NCBI GenBank assembly: GCA_019426215.1
Contig: CM033402.1
Coordinates: 21,710,104-21,774,103 of the forward strand
Direction of reading: 5' to 3'
Source of the DNA: Buddleja alternifolia
Taxonomy: Eukaryota; Streptophyta; Magnoliopsida; Lamiales; Scrophulariaceae
DNA length: 64,000 bases
In this document: piece after piece, positions 11,099-22,599 of the stretch
How the letters are laid out: each line of letters opens with the position of its first letter
Numbering within the stretch: position 1 is the first letter of the stretch
Notes under the pieces: model-generated
Databases searched by the model: none
The model's input: only the letters and a program-made list of their open reading frames with translations
Told to the model about the DNA's origin: nothing
Program-made: the position numbers and the translations under genes

Positions 11099-12606
11099 TG
11101 GTGGTCCCAAGTGGCATACGAAAGGGTCTAGAAGGGGGGGGGTTGAATAGACCCTGAAGTCTTTTTTTTTGACTTCACAAAAACTTTCGTATCACTTTAG
11201 AAATTTGAACGCTTGGAAAAACTGAGCGCTTGGGTCAGACGCTTCAGAATAGTTAACTTAGACTTAGTGATTTCAGCAGTTTACCAAAGTAGGGCAACGC
11301 TTAGATCGCTTAATCAGGGTTAGCACAGTGGAAATAATGTTTAGCGTTCTTTTGGTTAAATTAGTCGCTTTGCAATTTTACTTGTTTTTTTCAGAATAAT
11401 ATGAAGTGAATAATATAAGACAATAAAATAAATAATACAATAATTTGTAAGGTTCACTGGGTGATGTAATCCCAGCTACGTCCTTCTTCTCCTTTTTCAC
11501 TTGGAGGAAATTACTATGATGATTATCAAAGGATCACACAGAAACTTCTACACAATAGTAATGGATGAAAATGATCTTGGGCTCCTTGATCACACAGACT
11601 TCAGCACCAATGAAGATCGTCTTCTTCAAGCTTCTCTCACTCAGAAATGCTGCCTGAAAGTTTTCAACAACTTTTCTCACTCAGATGAAATGTTGAGGTT
11701 TATCACTTGGGTTTTGTTTGTTTTTAAAAAAGATCAAACAACTTGGAATATCTCAGTTGGAGTTTGGATTTCTTCTTTGGAAGATGTTTGAGATATTTGT
11801 GACTGTTTAAATGTAGATGGAAAGCTTGAAAAGTTTTGGCTATGAAATCTCTAAGCTTTTTCAGAAAGAATGTACGTAGGATTTTTGACAATAATTTCTC
11901 GTATATTCTTGATGTTGTTCTTTCTTTTTGATTTTCTGGAGTAAGGTATTTATAGGCAATTTCTTGGGATCTGTCCGTTGGACACATGTAGGAGCATGTC
12001 TTTCACGTAGCGCGTGTTTGTACCTAAAATCTGACATTCCTGAAAATTCGCTGGAACCGATTGGACGGGAGCAGCTAAAACTTTGAAAGTTCTGACAGTC
12101 TGGTCAAAAGGAGGCTTGTCCACAAGTCACAGTAGCTTATCACATTTAATGCTCTTATCAGGCATTTAATGCAATTTGAATTTATTTCCCGTTGGAAATA
12201 AATGCCCGTTGAATGATTGCATTTAAGTCCTTTATGACTTGAGGATTTATTTCAGGTGAATCTTCTTTAAGTCGCTCGAGTATTTGAACGCTTGATTCAT
12301 GAATCCTGAACTGCGGTCTCTTAGCGTTTGACAGGCGCTAAGACGGAATCTTCATCTTCGGTTGATTTCAGACGCTGGTCTTCAACTTCTTTTCAAATAG
12401 ACTCACCTAGAATTCTATAATTGATTCAATCGCTAAGACTTAGTCTAAAATCTATGAGGATAAAAATTACAAGCCTAAACAAAATTACAAACTCTTTAAA
12501 CGCTTTATACAATGATCTATGAAAGCATAAACTTACATTTTATTTGGGGTCTAACATTGAATCCTATCTTGTCATCATCAAAACATCTAACATGAAATTC
12601 CTAACA
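11099..12606 (-). repeat. S1 3' LTR
   Basis: 1508 bp, TG...CA ends (TGGTGGTCCC to CCTAACA on the plus strand). Nearly identical to 23620-25125. Contains a G-run microsatellite near 11133-11142. A 96-codon open frame on the plus strand occurs in both LTRs but is antisense to the element and not supported as a gene. Confidence 0.93.
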
Positions 12607-12851
12607 ATTTCCCCCTTTTTGATGATGTCAAGACCTTAACTCTTATAACTCTTTTATAGTTTAAGAGTTCAAAGAAAAGCCCAAAATAAAATAAGTTAGC
12701 GTTTGAAAGGTTAGTAATGTTAGATAAAGTTAGTTTGGCTTCAACAAGTTGTTTCAGCAATAAATCATTCATATGTATTGAAATGAAGCATACATGATTT
12801 ATACTGAAAAGAATACGAAAGAAATAAAATACGCAAAAAAAAGAAAAACAT
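12607..12851 (-). other. S1 polypurine tract and 3' spacer
   Basis: The tract AAAAAGGGGGAAAT (minus strand, 12607-12620) directly abuts the 3' LTR. The rest is AT-rich spacer between the env-like stop codon and the tract; nothing else is seen. Confidence 0.85.
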
Positions 12852-15800
12852 TTATTTCTTCTGTCGCTTTGCTCTTTCTTCGCCTTGAAGAACTTCTAAC
12901 GCTAGTTCTTTTAAGAGTCGATCAATGTCGATCATAGTTGTATGCTGGATTTCATCATAGTCATGCCTTCGGAGTCTGGCGCTTTCATTTAGCTCTAACA
13001 ACCTTTCCGTCCAATTCCTTGGTGGAATGCCAAGTTCTCGAACCAGATCATAATATATATCTTTTTGACGGTCATTTGACGGTCTCCAATTCACAGGTCG
13101 TTGTAGCGGTCCGGCATAAGCATGAAATCCCATATTCTCTAAGAAGTCGGGGTCCAACTGGGGACGAGCGTATTTTCCGAGATAATACCTTGGTTTTCGT
13201 TTCTTGGATAGCATTCTCTTAATGCTTACCAGTTCATAGAACATCGAACGCCAATGTTTATTATCCGTCTTGGAAATCGCTTTGGTCTTTTCTTTACTTT
13301 CCCCCTTCTTGACTTCATCAAGGGACAATTTTAGATCAGCGACATCGCGGCGCAAAAGTCGAACTTCTTCGACTAGAAGAGCAAGCTGTTGAGCGACACT
13401 TTGAGCAACGGCATCGGACGAAGCGTGTCGGTCCGCATCAGCCGAAGCGCTCTGAGCAAGGTGACGATTGAATTCAGAGGAGAGCTCAGTGATAAGAGGG
13501 GACATGCTTTCCATGATAGCAATGGTGCTGGAATTTGAAGCTTTGGCAATGTCACGGCTTCGCGTATCAGACATTAAGCGAGTCTGTCTGGTAGCGGCTT
13601 CAGAAAGCTTGGAGCAGGAACCTTCGATGTGGTGAAGCGAGTTCCGTACAGCCTTTCTGAAATCTCGGGCCTCTAAGTCACTGTCGGAATCTGAATCCGA
13701 AGAAGGACGTTCTGGGGACGGGAGAAGTCCGTAAGAACTTGAAACTGCAGCCTTGCCTTTGGTTTTATCTCTTAGGAGAGGTTCTACAGGCGTTTGAGCA
13801 ATTTCAGCGTGCACTTCTTCAATGGCGTGATCCAAGGTAGAATCAGCAATCGCTGGGGGCTCGACTACTGGGGCGCTAGAAGAATCTGGCAAGGAAGCCT
13901 CAGGGAGATGAGCGACTTCCGCAGTAGGAGCAGAATCTTCTTCCAGAATTTGGATTGAGGGAGGAGAAGGTTCTCGAATGCCAATAACCCAGAGGGGGCC
14001 AAGGGCTTCCATCACATGCCGGGGACTGATCAGGCTAGATTGCCGGATAAAGAATATAGCGTCTTCGTGCTCGTCAGTACTTAGTGCAAGTTGCACACCT
14101 TCTGGTAAAGCAATCCCTGAGGTATATGTGTTGAAAAAGTCCAAAATTAACGGCATGAACGCTTGAGCTGCTTCTTGGTCCACTGGCCTAATCAGCGAGA
14201 TCATCTTGGCCACTTGAATATTGTGTTCACTGAAGAGCACAAGGTGGAGAGTATATCCTCGGAAATTGTTTAACCCTGAATAGTGATTGAAACTTGTATC
14301 CAATGCTTGGACATTTTCTATCACTGCTCTCATATCTCGGTGGAACTCAGCAAACTCAGCGTGTTCTGTTGAAGTGTCAACATGAATCTGACTCTGGCTT
14401 TGAAGAACTGGTTGTTTACTTGACGAAGCGTCTTCATTGAGGTCAGGGAAGATTCGTTGAACAAAGTTTGCACGAGGATGCAAAACGTAGCCTCCGCCCT
14501 GGCTGAATAAGGCGAGCTGCTGGCGAATGTAGGTTTCGATTGGCTGTCTGTATCGTGGCAAAGTGCTAACATTCCCGGCAATTATCTGACGCTGTTGAAG
14601 CAAAAAGGTGGCAAATCCTCGGCGTCTATATTCTATTCCAAAATTAAACAGGAATGGATATTTGACGAGTTCATCAAGGGTGTAGAAGTGAAGAACGAAC
14701 TCTTCAGCCCATTTGGCTGTATCCATCATCCATCGTTTTCCAAGTTTGTTCGCTTTGTTTTGATCTTTTCTAGCGGCTAAGAATTTCTCAAAGCGTTCTG
14801 TTTCATCATCATAGTCTTCAGCCCATAATCTGGCAAGATATTCACGAGCCTCATCTTCAATCCACGAGTTGACCGGATTTGGGCGCTCCGCAACAAGCGA
14901 GCCTTTGCCTTTCTAGAGTTTGAGTGGATTTGGAGAGAGAGCGTTCTGGGGAGACTTGACAACGGAGGGGAGAGCAGAGTATCCTATCTTATTGAGATCT
15001 TCCTCATCAGGATTTTTGTTCCAATCACCCATGTGTGGGTTCTTGAAAACAATCTTGCTTTGGCGCAGAGGATAAAAAGACTCGTCCGAGCGACCTGTTA
15101 GAGTAAATCGCTGTTGATCAAAGTCAGCTCTATTGAACACTGGACGACGAATATACTCAAGGCGAGATTGAAGTCGCTCTAAGTCATATAGTCCTAGATT
15201 TGCAATACGCTCGAAAAACTCAAATTTCTTGGTATCGAACATATCGGGCCGATGGAGAGTAGTTTGAAAGTTGATTTCCAACTCGGCAAGCATTTGAGCG
15301 TCACGTTCTCTGGCAGCATAATAAAATTCGACATCTGGATGATATTCGTGTGAGAAGAAATCAATGACACGAGGAGGAGGTCCGGTTGGCGTAGGAACAA
15401 GGGCAATAGTTTCTGTTGGAATGGGGGCCACTTCTATCGACCGCTCAGCGTTTAAAGTTGCTTCACTCGCTGATGAGCTTTCATCGTTAGGAAGAACTTG
15501 GAATGCTTCTTTAGCAATATGCACGACAGTTGCCATGTCCATGTCTAGTTCAACTGGAATCTCCGAGAGAGGAGGGGCTTCAGCGATTGGTTCATCAGGA
15601 ATTTCGTCATGAGCTCCGTCATGAGCTGAAACATGTAAGCGATTGAGAAAAGCAAGCAAAAATTCCTACTGAGTAGAAATTTACAAAGAAAATACTACAT
15701 CGCTTACCCTGAGGATTGTCATCGACTGTCTTAGTCGCTTGATCTGTTTCTTGGACAAGTGCCTCAGGCTCCTGAACTTCTTCGTCGGGTTCTAAATCGA

Positions 15801-17206
15801 TAAAAGAAGTTATTGGATCAGCACGAATAGGGATATTTAGTTCTTCAAGCGTGTTGAGAACATAATGAATATCTGCTTCACTTGGCGCTGAAAGAATTTG
15901 TTTTGTTTTTATCCTAGCGTTAGAGACTTAGGAAACTAACGAGGAAAGGATAGACTAATTTGCTTAGCAAATACTTACCCTGAACATTGGGAAGCCTTTT
16001 AGATGGAGAAACGTCTTGAGGATCTGAGCTGATTTCGGGAACAGCGTCAGAGACGGAAGCACTCGCTGACTCTCTAAGCGCTGGATTTGTGGGAGCGCTA
16101 GAAGATACTGCGGGAGTGGGAGTAAGAGTACGCCTTCGTGCAAGCGGTACTTCTTCTTCCACTGCTGTCTCTTCTTCCTCAGGAACGGAAAAGAAAAACG
16201 CTGGAGGAGGAGAGGGAGACTTAGGCGAGGGAGAAGGAGAAGGAATATTTTGTTTCTTTTTGGGTTCTGGCTTCTTCTTCTTTAGTTCAGGCTTTTGCTT
16301 CTTTGCGGGCTTGGATGGCTCAGCGACTTTGAGAATGAGCTTTCTCTTAGGTCGCTTGACCACCACTTCTTCTGATGATGATGATGATGACGAGGACGCT
16401 TGATCTTCATCATCACTGCGAACAACACGCTGATCTTTTGGAACCGCTGCTCCGCCAGGTTTCCGCGGGTTAAGAAGCTCGCTTATCATTTTCTTGCCAT
16501 AAAACTTGGTCGCTGGGATCTTTTTCCCAGACGCTTGCGTATATCCGCTAGAGCAGAGAATACGACTTAGCAAAATCCCGTAAGGCTTGGGATTAACGGA
16601 CTTAGCCATCGCTGCTTTGAAGCGATTGAACACGTAAAGAGACCAGTTAATTTTTAACTTAGTCAGGATGGCAACCATCATCTTGTATTGAATGTTAGTT
16701 ACTTTATCGAACGTCCCTTTTCTGCATTCAATAATCTTTGAACATATGTCAGCGAGGATGACATATTCGCCTTTCATATCGTTCTTCTTGAAGTTGGGCT
16801 CATAGGCGTCGTGAACATCTTCTTTCTTTATCACGTCCCATACTTTGGTAGCATCGCCGAGATTTACACTTTCTACCTCAATGCCAGTATTAGGCAGACC
16901 AAGTAATGAAGAAATTAGAGAAGGAGTGAGGATAAAGGTCTCTTTTGCAGAAGGGAAGACGCAGGATATGGAGTTTCCGTCTGCAGAAATTTGACCATTG
17001 CAGAAAAAGTGGAGAGATTCTTCTTCAAAATAGTTGAATGTAGTAGTAAGCATGTCTTTCAAACCAGATTCTTGAACAAGTGGAAGAATTGTTCGAAGAG
17101 GGAAGTTCTGGTTATCATAGAGATAGTCCCAGTTAACCAAAAATCCGGCGTTAACTGTAACTGGTTTTGTTACTTTCTTGGAAGATTTTGAAACTTTGGG
17201 TGCCAT
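12852..17206 (-). CDS. S1 env-like third gene: three exons, one internal amber codon
   Basis: Exons run 17206-15979, 15887-15708 and 15625-12852. The introns (91 and 82 nt) have GT-AG ends and are both phase 1, so the exons add up to a whole number of codons (1394 with stop). ATG 17206 sits in CAGCAATGGC, a good plant start context. Exon 1 has a globular N-terminal region of about 230 residues resembling domains of plant retroelement env-like proteins. A Ser/Glu tract and a Lys/Pro-rich basic segment (about residues 290-340) follow. Exon 3 holds acidic linkers and a predicted coiled coil near 13290-13400 (heptads in VEEVRLLRRDVADLKLSLDE). No signal peptide or clear membrane segment is evident, so an envelope role is doubtful. 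TAG at 14915-14913 splits exon 3 into 238 and 685 codons. The product's function is unknown. Confidence 0.8.
14913..14915 (-). other. Internal TAG in exon 3 of the S1 env-like gene
   Basis: Both flanking open stretches are in the same frame. The paralogue at 1-2232 has TGG (Trp) at the aligned codon (about 434-436, context NPLSLWK), so a TGG to TAG mutation is the simplest reading. Confidence 0.75.
15626..15707 (-). other. Intron 2 of the S1 env-like gene
   Basis: 82 nt, AT-rich. Donor CAGG|GTAAGC, acceptor ACATGTTTCAG, phase 1. Contains in-frame stops, so it must be removed for exons 2 and 3 to join. Confidence 0.75.
15888..15978 (-). other. Intron 1 of the S1 env-like gene
   Basis: 91 nt. 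Donor CAGG|GTAAGT and acceptor TTCTTTCAG, phase 1, with an in-frame stop. The same donor is conserved in the paralogue (intron start at 1240). Confidence 0.8.
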
Positions 17207-17340
17207 TGCTGAAAGTTGAAGCTTTTGGAGAAAATTGAGAGATTTTTGCCTTTGGAGAGAAAAAGCTTTAACAGTAGGAGAGATTGGAAGTGATAAAGGT
17301 TTTCTGTAAAAGTCTTGGGGGTTTAAATAGAAGGTGAAAG
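17207..17340 (-). promoter_or_regulatory. Putative internal promoter and leader of the S1 env-like gene
   Basis: On the minus strand a TATA-like CTATTTAAACCCCC (17330-17317) lies about 115 bp before ATG 17206. It is followed by a CT-rich leader (for example TCTCCAAAGG, CAATTTTCTCCAAAAGC), typical of plant 5' untranslated regions. This suggests a separate messenger for the third gene. No transcription data are available here. Confidence 0.5.
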
Positions 17341-18037
17341 TAACTCCTCAATTGACAGATGAATGACACGTGTTCAGAGGTTAATGACAAAAGGAATCTG
17401 AACCGTGTACATTTAAATTCGGATGTCAAAAAGTGTGGTAAAGTAGGGTACTATAACATTTTTCGGATCCGCGGTTAATTTGAAACGGTTTGAAAAAATT
17501 TGAAATTTTCAGCGTGATGTGCACGCGCCTGATAGTGTACTGACACTTACTCAGACTCATGCAATCACTGAACCGCCTCGGTTTAGATAGGAATCATAAC
17601 CGTCAGTTTGATTTGATAGGCACGTGTGGGTAGTTGTCAAATCTGATCTTTTGGTCTTATCCACACGTTATTTTTAGCAATGAAAACTATGCATGAATTT
17701 TTGAAATTGAGTTACTTAGCGTTAAAGTGGGAATCCTTTCAACGCTGAAGTCTTTTCATAAAATATTTCAATAAGTGAATCAATCGCTTGGATTTATGAG
17801 AGACAACATTATTAGAGACTGATTTTGTCATGCATAATAGATAAGAGCTAGTGATCAATGCTTTAAGATTTTGAAAGTCATTTTTGATCACAGTCGCTTG
17901 ATACATTGAAGTAAGTACAATTTTAGAGTTCCCCCTAAAGTTGATGACTCATTTCAAATTTTGATAAATGCTTTAGACACAAACAAAAAGAGGATTCCCC
18001 TTAAATTATATGCCTATTAAATATGATGCTTTATGCT
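17341..18037 (-). other. S1 spacer between pol and the env-like gene
   Basis: About 700 bp without an open frame of interest. It holds the pol 3' end signals, if any, and sequence upstream of the putative internal promoter. No recognisable motif was found. Confidence 0.6.
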
Positions 18038-21000
18038 TTAAGCGTTTAAATCGATCATACCTAATTCATTTCTCAAAGTGAGAAAGCGTTGTTCGTTGAG
18101 CGCTTTTGTGAAGATATCTGCCAGTTGTTTGTCAGTTCCAATAAAGTGCATGGAGATATCTTTCTTTTGAACATGGTCACGCAAGAAATGGTATCTAATG
18201 TCAATGTGTTTGGTTCGAGAATGAAGAACAGGATTTTGGGTCATAGCTAAAGCACTTTGGTTATCACAATGGATTGGGGTAGGACCTAGGATTATTCCAT
18301 AATCTCTAAGTTGTTGCCTCATCCAAAGGATTTGTGCACAACAGCTTCCAGCGGCTACATATTCTGCCTCAGCGGTAGAAGTCGCTATGGATTGTTGTTT
18401 CTTACTATGCCATGAAACTAGTCGATCACCTAGAAATTGACATGTACCACTAGTACTTTTTCTATCTATTTTGCATCCTGCAAAATCTGCATCTGAATAA
18501 CCAATTAGTTCAAAAGAAGAATCCTGTGAATACCATAAGCCCACATTTTGTGTGCCTTTTAGGTACTTAAGGATCTTCTTGGTAGCAATTAAGTGTGATT
18601 CTTTAGGATCAGATTGAAAACGTGCACACATGCATACTGAAAACATAATATCAGGTCTACTAGCGGTAAGATAAAGAAGTGATCCAATAATACCCCTATA
18701 GTTAGTGATATCAATTTTCTTCCCACTTTCATCTTTATCTAACTTAAGCGTCTGGCTCATTGGAATTTTTGAAGATGATGCATTTTCCATACCAAATTTC
18801 TTAATCATATCTCTAGTATATTTAGCTTGGTTTATAAATATTCCATTAGGGAGTTGCTTAACTTGTAATCCTAAGAAGAAAGTTAATTCACCCATCATGC
18901 TCATTTCAAATTGATCTTGCATCATTTTCGAAAATTTCTCACACAGTCGCTTATTAGTAGAACCAAATATAATATCATCAACATAGATTTGGACTAAGAG
19001 AATATCTTTATTATGGGTAATTTTAAATAACGTTGTGTCAACGCTGCCTTTTGAAAAGCCTTTACCTATAAGGAAGATAGAGAGAGTGTCATACCATGCT
19101 CTTGGTGCTTGTTTAAGGCCATAGAGTGCCTTATCCAGCTTGTAGACCATACTTTTGCCATGGTTGTTGATGAATCCTGGTGGTTGCTCCACATAGACTT
19201 CTTCTTGGAGTTTACCATTCAAGAATGCACTCTTCACGTCCATTTGGTATACTGTGAACTTGTTGAATGCGGCAAACGCTAGGAACATCCTAATTGCTTC
19301 AAGACGGGCTACTGGGGCATACGTTTCATCAAAGTCAATACCCTCTTCTTGACAATAACCCTGAGCGACTAATCTAGCTTTGTTTCTTATAACAATGCCA
19401 TCTTCATCCATTTTGTTCCTAAAAACCCATCTTGTTCCAATAATTCCTTGGTGAGTTGGTCTTGGTACTAGCGTCCAAACCTTACTTCTTTCAAATTGGT
19501 TGAGCTCTTCTTGCATTGCTTCTACCCAACTTGAATCATTAAGCGCTTCATCCACTTTCTTTGGTTCCATTTGAGATAGGAAACTTGCGAACATGGCCTC
19601 ATTAAATGTAGCGGACCTAGTTCTAACAGGTGCTTCAATATCTCCAATTACTAGCTCTGGTGGATGATCTCTAAGCCATTTACGGTCTGGTTGGAAAGGG
19701 TTAAGAGACTCTTGGTTGTTAATCGCTTGATTCTCATTTGTCTCTTGCGTAGACGCTGCATCATTCACAGTTCTAATCTGCTCTTGATGATCATTCTCTT
19801 CATGATCATCAGCGATTCTGACATTATCATTTTTGTTAACCTCACGAGCATCCTTTGGAGGAAGTACATGAATCCCATCATCCTCGTCATCACTATCATC
19901 CCTAAGGTTGATTTGCAATGCTTGTTGGGAGAGATCTTTAATTCCTACATCATCAGGATTAACCTTACTCGGTTCTTGGTTAGCATCATCAAACACAACA
20001 TGAATGGATTCTTCAACCTTTGATTTGATCTTATTTAAGATGCGAAAACTCTTTCCATTCTTGGCATAGCCTAGAAAGATTCCCTCATCTGCTTTAGGAT
20101 CAAATGTCTTTAGGCTGTGAGATCCATTGTTATGAATGAAACATTTTGAACCAAATACATGAAAGTATGAAACGTTAGGCTTACGTCCCTTCCACAACTC
20201 ATATGGGGTCTTCTCATGTTGCTTGTTAATCATACACCGGTTCTGAGTGTAGCAAGCGGTGTTGATGGCTTCTGCCCAAAACCTTTGAGGCAGCTTGGAC
20301 TCTGCTAACATCGTCCTTGCGGCTTCTTTAAGCGTTCTGTTCCGTCGCTCAGCAACTCCATTTTGTTGAGGTGTTCTAGGAGCAGAATACTCATGAAGTA
20401 TTCCTAAATCTATACAAAACTTCTCAACAACTTGGTTAGTAAATTCAGTTCCTCTATCGCTTCTAATTCTTGTCACTTTTAGATCTTTTGAATTTTGCAA
20501 TTGACGAATTAGCGCTGTGAGCTTGACACTGGTTTCATCTTTGGTTGCTAGAAATTCTACCCATGTATAACGAGAGAAATCATCAACTATTACTAGCGAG
20601 TACTTTTTGCCACTAACACTCATGATTTGAATAGGTCCAAACAAATCTAAATGCAATAGTTCAAGAACTCTAGAAGTAGATAGACATGGTTTCTTTTTGA
20701 AAGATGACTTAACTTGTTTACCCATTTGACATGCATCACATAAGCGATTCTTTTGAAAGGAACCTTTAGGTAATCCCTCTACAAGATTTAGCGATATTAA
20801 CTGAGAGATTGCCTTGAAATTGAGGTGATTCATTTTTCTATGCCATAACCAACCTAATTCATTTTGACTTTTAGCAACAAAGCATGTGGGGTTGTTATCA
20901 ACTGTAGAATCCCAATCTACTAAATACACATTGTTTGTTCTTTTTCCTCTTAATTTAGTAGACTTAGTCTTAGCGTCGTTAACATAGCAGAAGTCGCTTG

Positions 21001-21109
21001 AAAATTTTACTTCAAAGCCTTTATCACAAAATTGACTAATGCTTAACAGGTTATGCTTAAGACCCTCAACATAATAAACATCACTAATCATGATGTTCCC
21101 CCTATGCAT
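18038..21109 (-). CDS. S1 pol: integrase, reverse transcriptase, RNase H (open 1023 codons)
   Basis: One uninterrupted minus-strand frame. In order: GAG-pre-integrase zinc segment (HRKMNHLNF, then CDACQMGK); integrase core with the catalytic triad in LDLFGP, SDRGTEF and NGVAER; reverse transcriptase with [12 protein letters not shown] and the catalytic YVDDIIFG near residue 709 (18971-18985); RNase H with [23 protein letters not shown] and DIFTKAL near the C-terminus. Together these copy element RNA into DNA and insert it. The first Met here is internal: protease should precede it, but lies in another frame with a stop at 21115-21117. All catalytic motifs look intact. Copia order and sequence place it in the SIRE group. 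Confidence 0.93.
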   Translation of the reverse strand: MHRGNIMISDVYYVEGLKHNLLSISQFCDKGFEVKFSSDFCYVNDAKTKSTKLRGKRTNNVYLVDWDSTVDNNPTCFVAKSQNELGWLWHRKMNHLNFKAISQLISLNLVEGLPKGSFQKNRLCDACQMGKQVKSSFKKKPCLSTSRVLELLHLDLFGPIQIMSVSGKKYSLVIVDDFSRYTWVEFLATKDETSVKLTALIRQLQNSKDLKVTRIRSDRGTEFTNQVVEKFCIDLGILHEYSAPRTPQQNGVAERRNRTLKEAARTMLAESKLPQRFWAEAINTACYTQNRCMINKQHEKTPYELWKGRKPNVSYFHVFGSKCFIHNNGSHSLKTFDPKADEGIFLGYAKNGKSFRILNKIKSKVEESIHVVFDDANQEPSKVNPDDVGIKDLSQQALQINLRDDSDDEDDGIHVLPPKDAREVNKNDNVRIADDHEENDHQEQIRTVNDAASTQETNENQAINNQESLNPFQPDRKWLRDHPPELVIGDIEAPVRTRSATFNEAMFASFLSQMEPKKVDEALNDSSWVEAMQEELNQFERSKVWTLVPRPTHQGIIGTRWVFRNKMDEDGIVIRNKARLVAQGYCQEEGIDFDETYAPVARLEAIRMFLAFAAFNKFTVYQMDVKSAFLNGKLQEEVYVEQPPGFINNHGKSMVYKLDKALYGLKQAPRAWYDTLSIFLIGKGFSKGSVDTTLFKITHNKDILLVQIYVDDIIFGSTNKRLCEKFSKMMQDQFEMSMMGELTFFLGLQVKQLPNGIFINQAKYTRDMIKKFGMENASSSKIPMSQTLKLDKDESGKKIDITNYRGIIGSLLYLTASRPDIMFSVCMCARFQSDPKESHLIATKKILKYLKGTQNVGLWYSQDSSFELIGYSDADFAGCKIDRKSTSGTCQFLGDRLVSWHSKKQQSIATSTAEAEYVAAGSCCAQILWMRQQLRDYGIILGPTPIHCDNQSALAMTQNPVLHSRTKHIDIRYHFLRDHVQKKDISMHFIGTDKQLADIFTKALNEQRFLTLRNELGMIDLNA

Positions 21110-21114
21110 GATAC

Positions 21115-21276
21115 CTATACTTTTGTTTTACCTTTTGAGTTATCACCGAATATAACTTGAGGACCGTTGGTAGCTTGATAGTAGACTAGAAGATTCTTGG
21201 AACCAGTCATGTGTCTTGACGATCCACTATCGAAGTACCAAACTGAAGTATCGGTGCTGGCTCTAGGTACCTGCAT
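21115..21276 (-). pseudogene. S1 protease segment in a shifted frame
   Basis: The minus-strand frame from 21276 carries the Copia protease active site WYFDSGSSRHMTG (about 21213-21250) and [11 protein letters not shown], then meets TAG at 21117-21115. The pol frame (from 21109) resumes in a different phase. The upstream Gag tail also ends in a stop (21292-21290) in yet another phase. So two phase changes flank the protease. Whether these are mutations or sequencing errors cannot be told from one copy. Confidence 0.75.
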
Positions 21277-21289
21277 TTAAAGGACAATT

Positions 21290-22599
21290 CTAATTCTTCT
21301 TAGGTACCCATGTTGTTTTGGGTCCTTCAGTGTTAGTAACCTTGGTTTGAATTAGAACTTTAGGAACCCATATTTGCCTGGTCTTCATTGCAGGAATACT
21401 GGCCTTCTTGGGTTTCACATTGTGCTGTGTGTGCTTTTTGGGTGTGTAATAATATCCTCGATTATAATAATAGTCATAATCATAGTCATAGTCATAATCA
21501 TCATAGTATTGATGATACGATTTTGACTGTCTTGAATATTGACGCTGGTAAGTCCTTGGCGCTGGCTTGGGTTTTACTTTTAGTGCTTGACGCTTAGCGC
21601 TTGATTCACAGTGATTAGACTTGTCCTTGACTTTTTGAGCGTTTGGATGAGTTTGTCTTTGTGAGTCATTTGCCTTAACCTTACCCTTGCCTGAGTCAGC
21701 TTTGGCTTTCTCATTTGGCCTCGTACCATCGTTGCTAGGTTCACTTAGCGTTTGACTCTGTGAACTTTTCTCAACAAAGATAACACCCTTTCCTTTGTTG
21801 TTTGCCATACCATTGGATTTATTTGGTTGTTTACCGAATTTATTGAATCCTAAACCGGACTTTTCACCAAATAATCTAGTTACCTTAGACACATTATCCA
21901 ACTTTCTAGAAGCTTTTGATAATGATGAGATAAGCTGCTCTGATTTAGCAAGTTTAGCGATCAAATCAGCTTCTCTTTTGATTATTATATCAAGATCGCC
22001 TTTTAACTGAATAACTTCACTCTCAAGTGATTTGTTCTTCTCAATGCACCGTTTCTGAACTTGCAACTCGGCTTTGAGTATTACTTTACACTTTTGAGCG
22101 ACAGAATAATAGCGAGATCGTTTTGATATATTTTGGCGGCCTCTTGACAATCTTTATAATATTCTTTAACTTTGTCAAGTAATTCATCATAAGAGAGAGG
22201 ATGATATAATTCATTGGTTACCTCTGGTAGCGAGTCGTCAGACGCTTCATCATCTCTTGCCATGAGACAAATCAGTGCTGAGTCGCTTGTAGGCTCATCA
22301 TCACTACTTTCGTCTGATGATTCCAAATCCTCTTCAGGTGCGGAGAGTGGTTCAGATTCCGCTAGCAGACCTTGTTGGCGAAGGTTGCTCCTGAATTGGT
22401 TTCTATCCGCATAGTCTTGCCTTGAGGGCTTTGACACATTTGGATAAGGGCAATTTACCTGGTAGTGCCCTGGTTTCCTGCAATTATAACACAAATTAGT
22501 TTTCATCTTTTGTTCAGTAGTCAATCGCTTTGAGACTACTGGTATTGAGAGATTCTGAGTAGGGGATGGAGGCGCTTGGTATGGAACTGGCGCTACTAG
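21290..22599 (-). pseudogene. S1 gag C-terminal half: zinc knuckle, coiled coil, basic tail
   Basis: Continues the gag frame after TAA 22602-22600. A CCHC zinc knuckle (CYNCRKPGHYQVNC, about 22447-22490) is followed by an acidic Ser-rich stretch. After a frame change near 22090-22150 comes a heptad-rich coiled coil (about 21890-22080), then a Lys/Gly/Ser-rich tail with Tyr-Asp repeats (about 21455-21510, from CATAGT repeats on the plus strand). The arrangement (knuckle before a coiled coil and long basic tail) fits the extended Gag of Sireviruses. Broken as it stands. Confidence 0.8.

Noticed and set aside
11501..11791. 96-codon plus-strand frame, repeated at 24020-24310
   Set aside because: It lies in both S1 LTRs, antisense to the element, and starts at a non-ATG codon. 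Its conservation is explained by LTR identity.
14913..14915. Programmed stop-codon readthrough
   Set aside because: The paralogue has a Trp codon here, and the codons after TAG do not resemble the readthrough context reported for SIRE elements.
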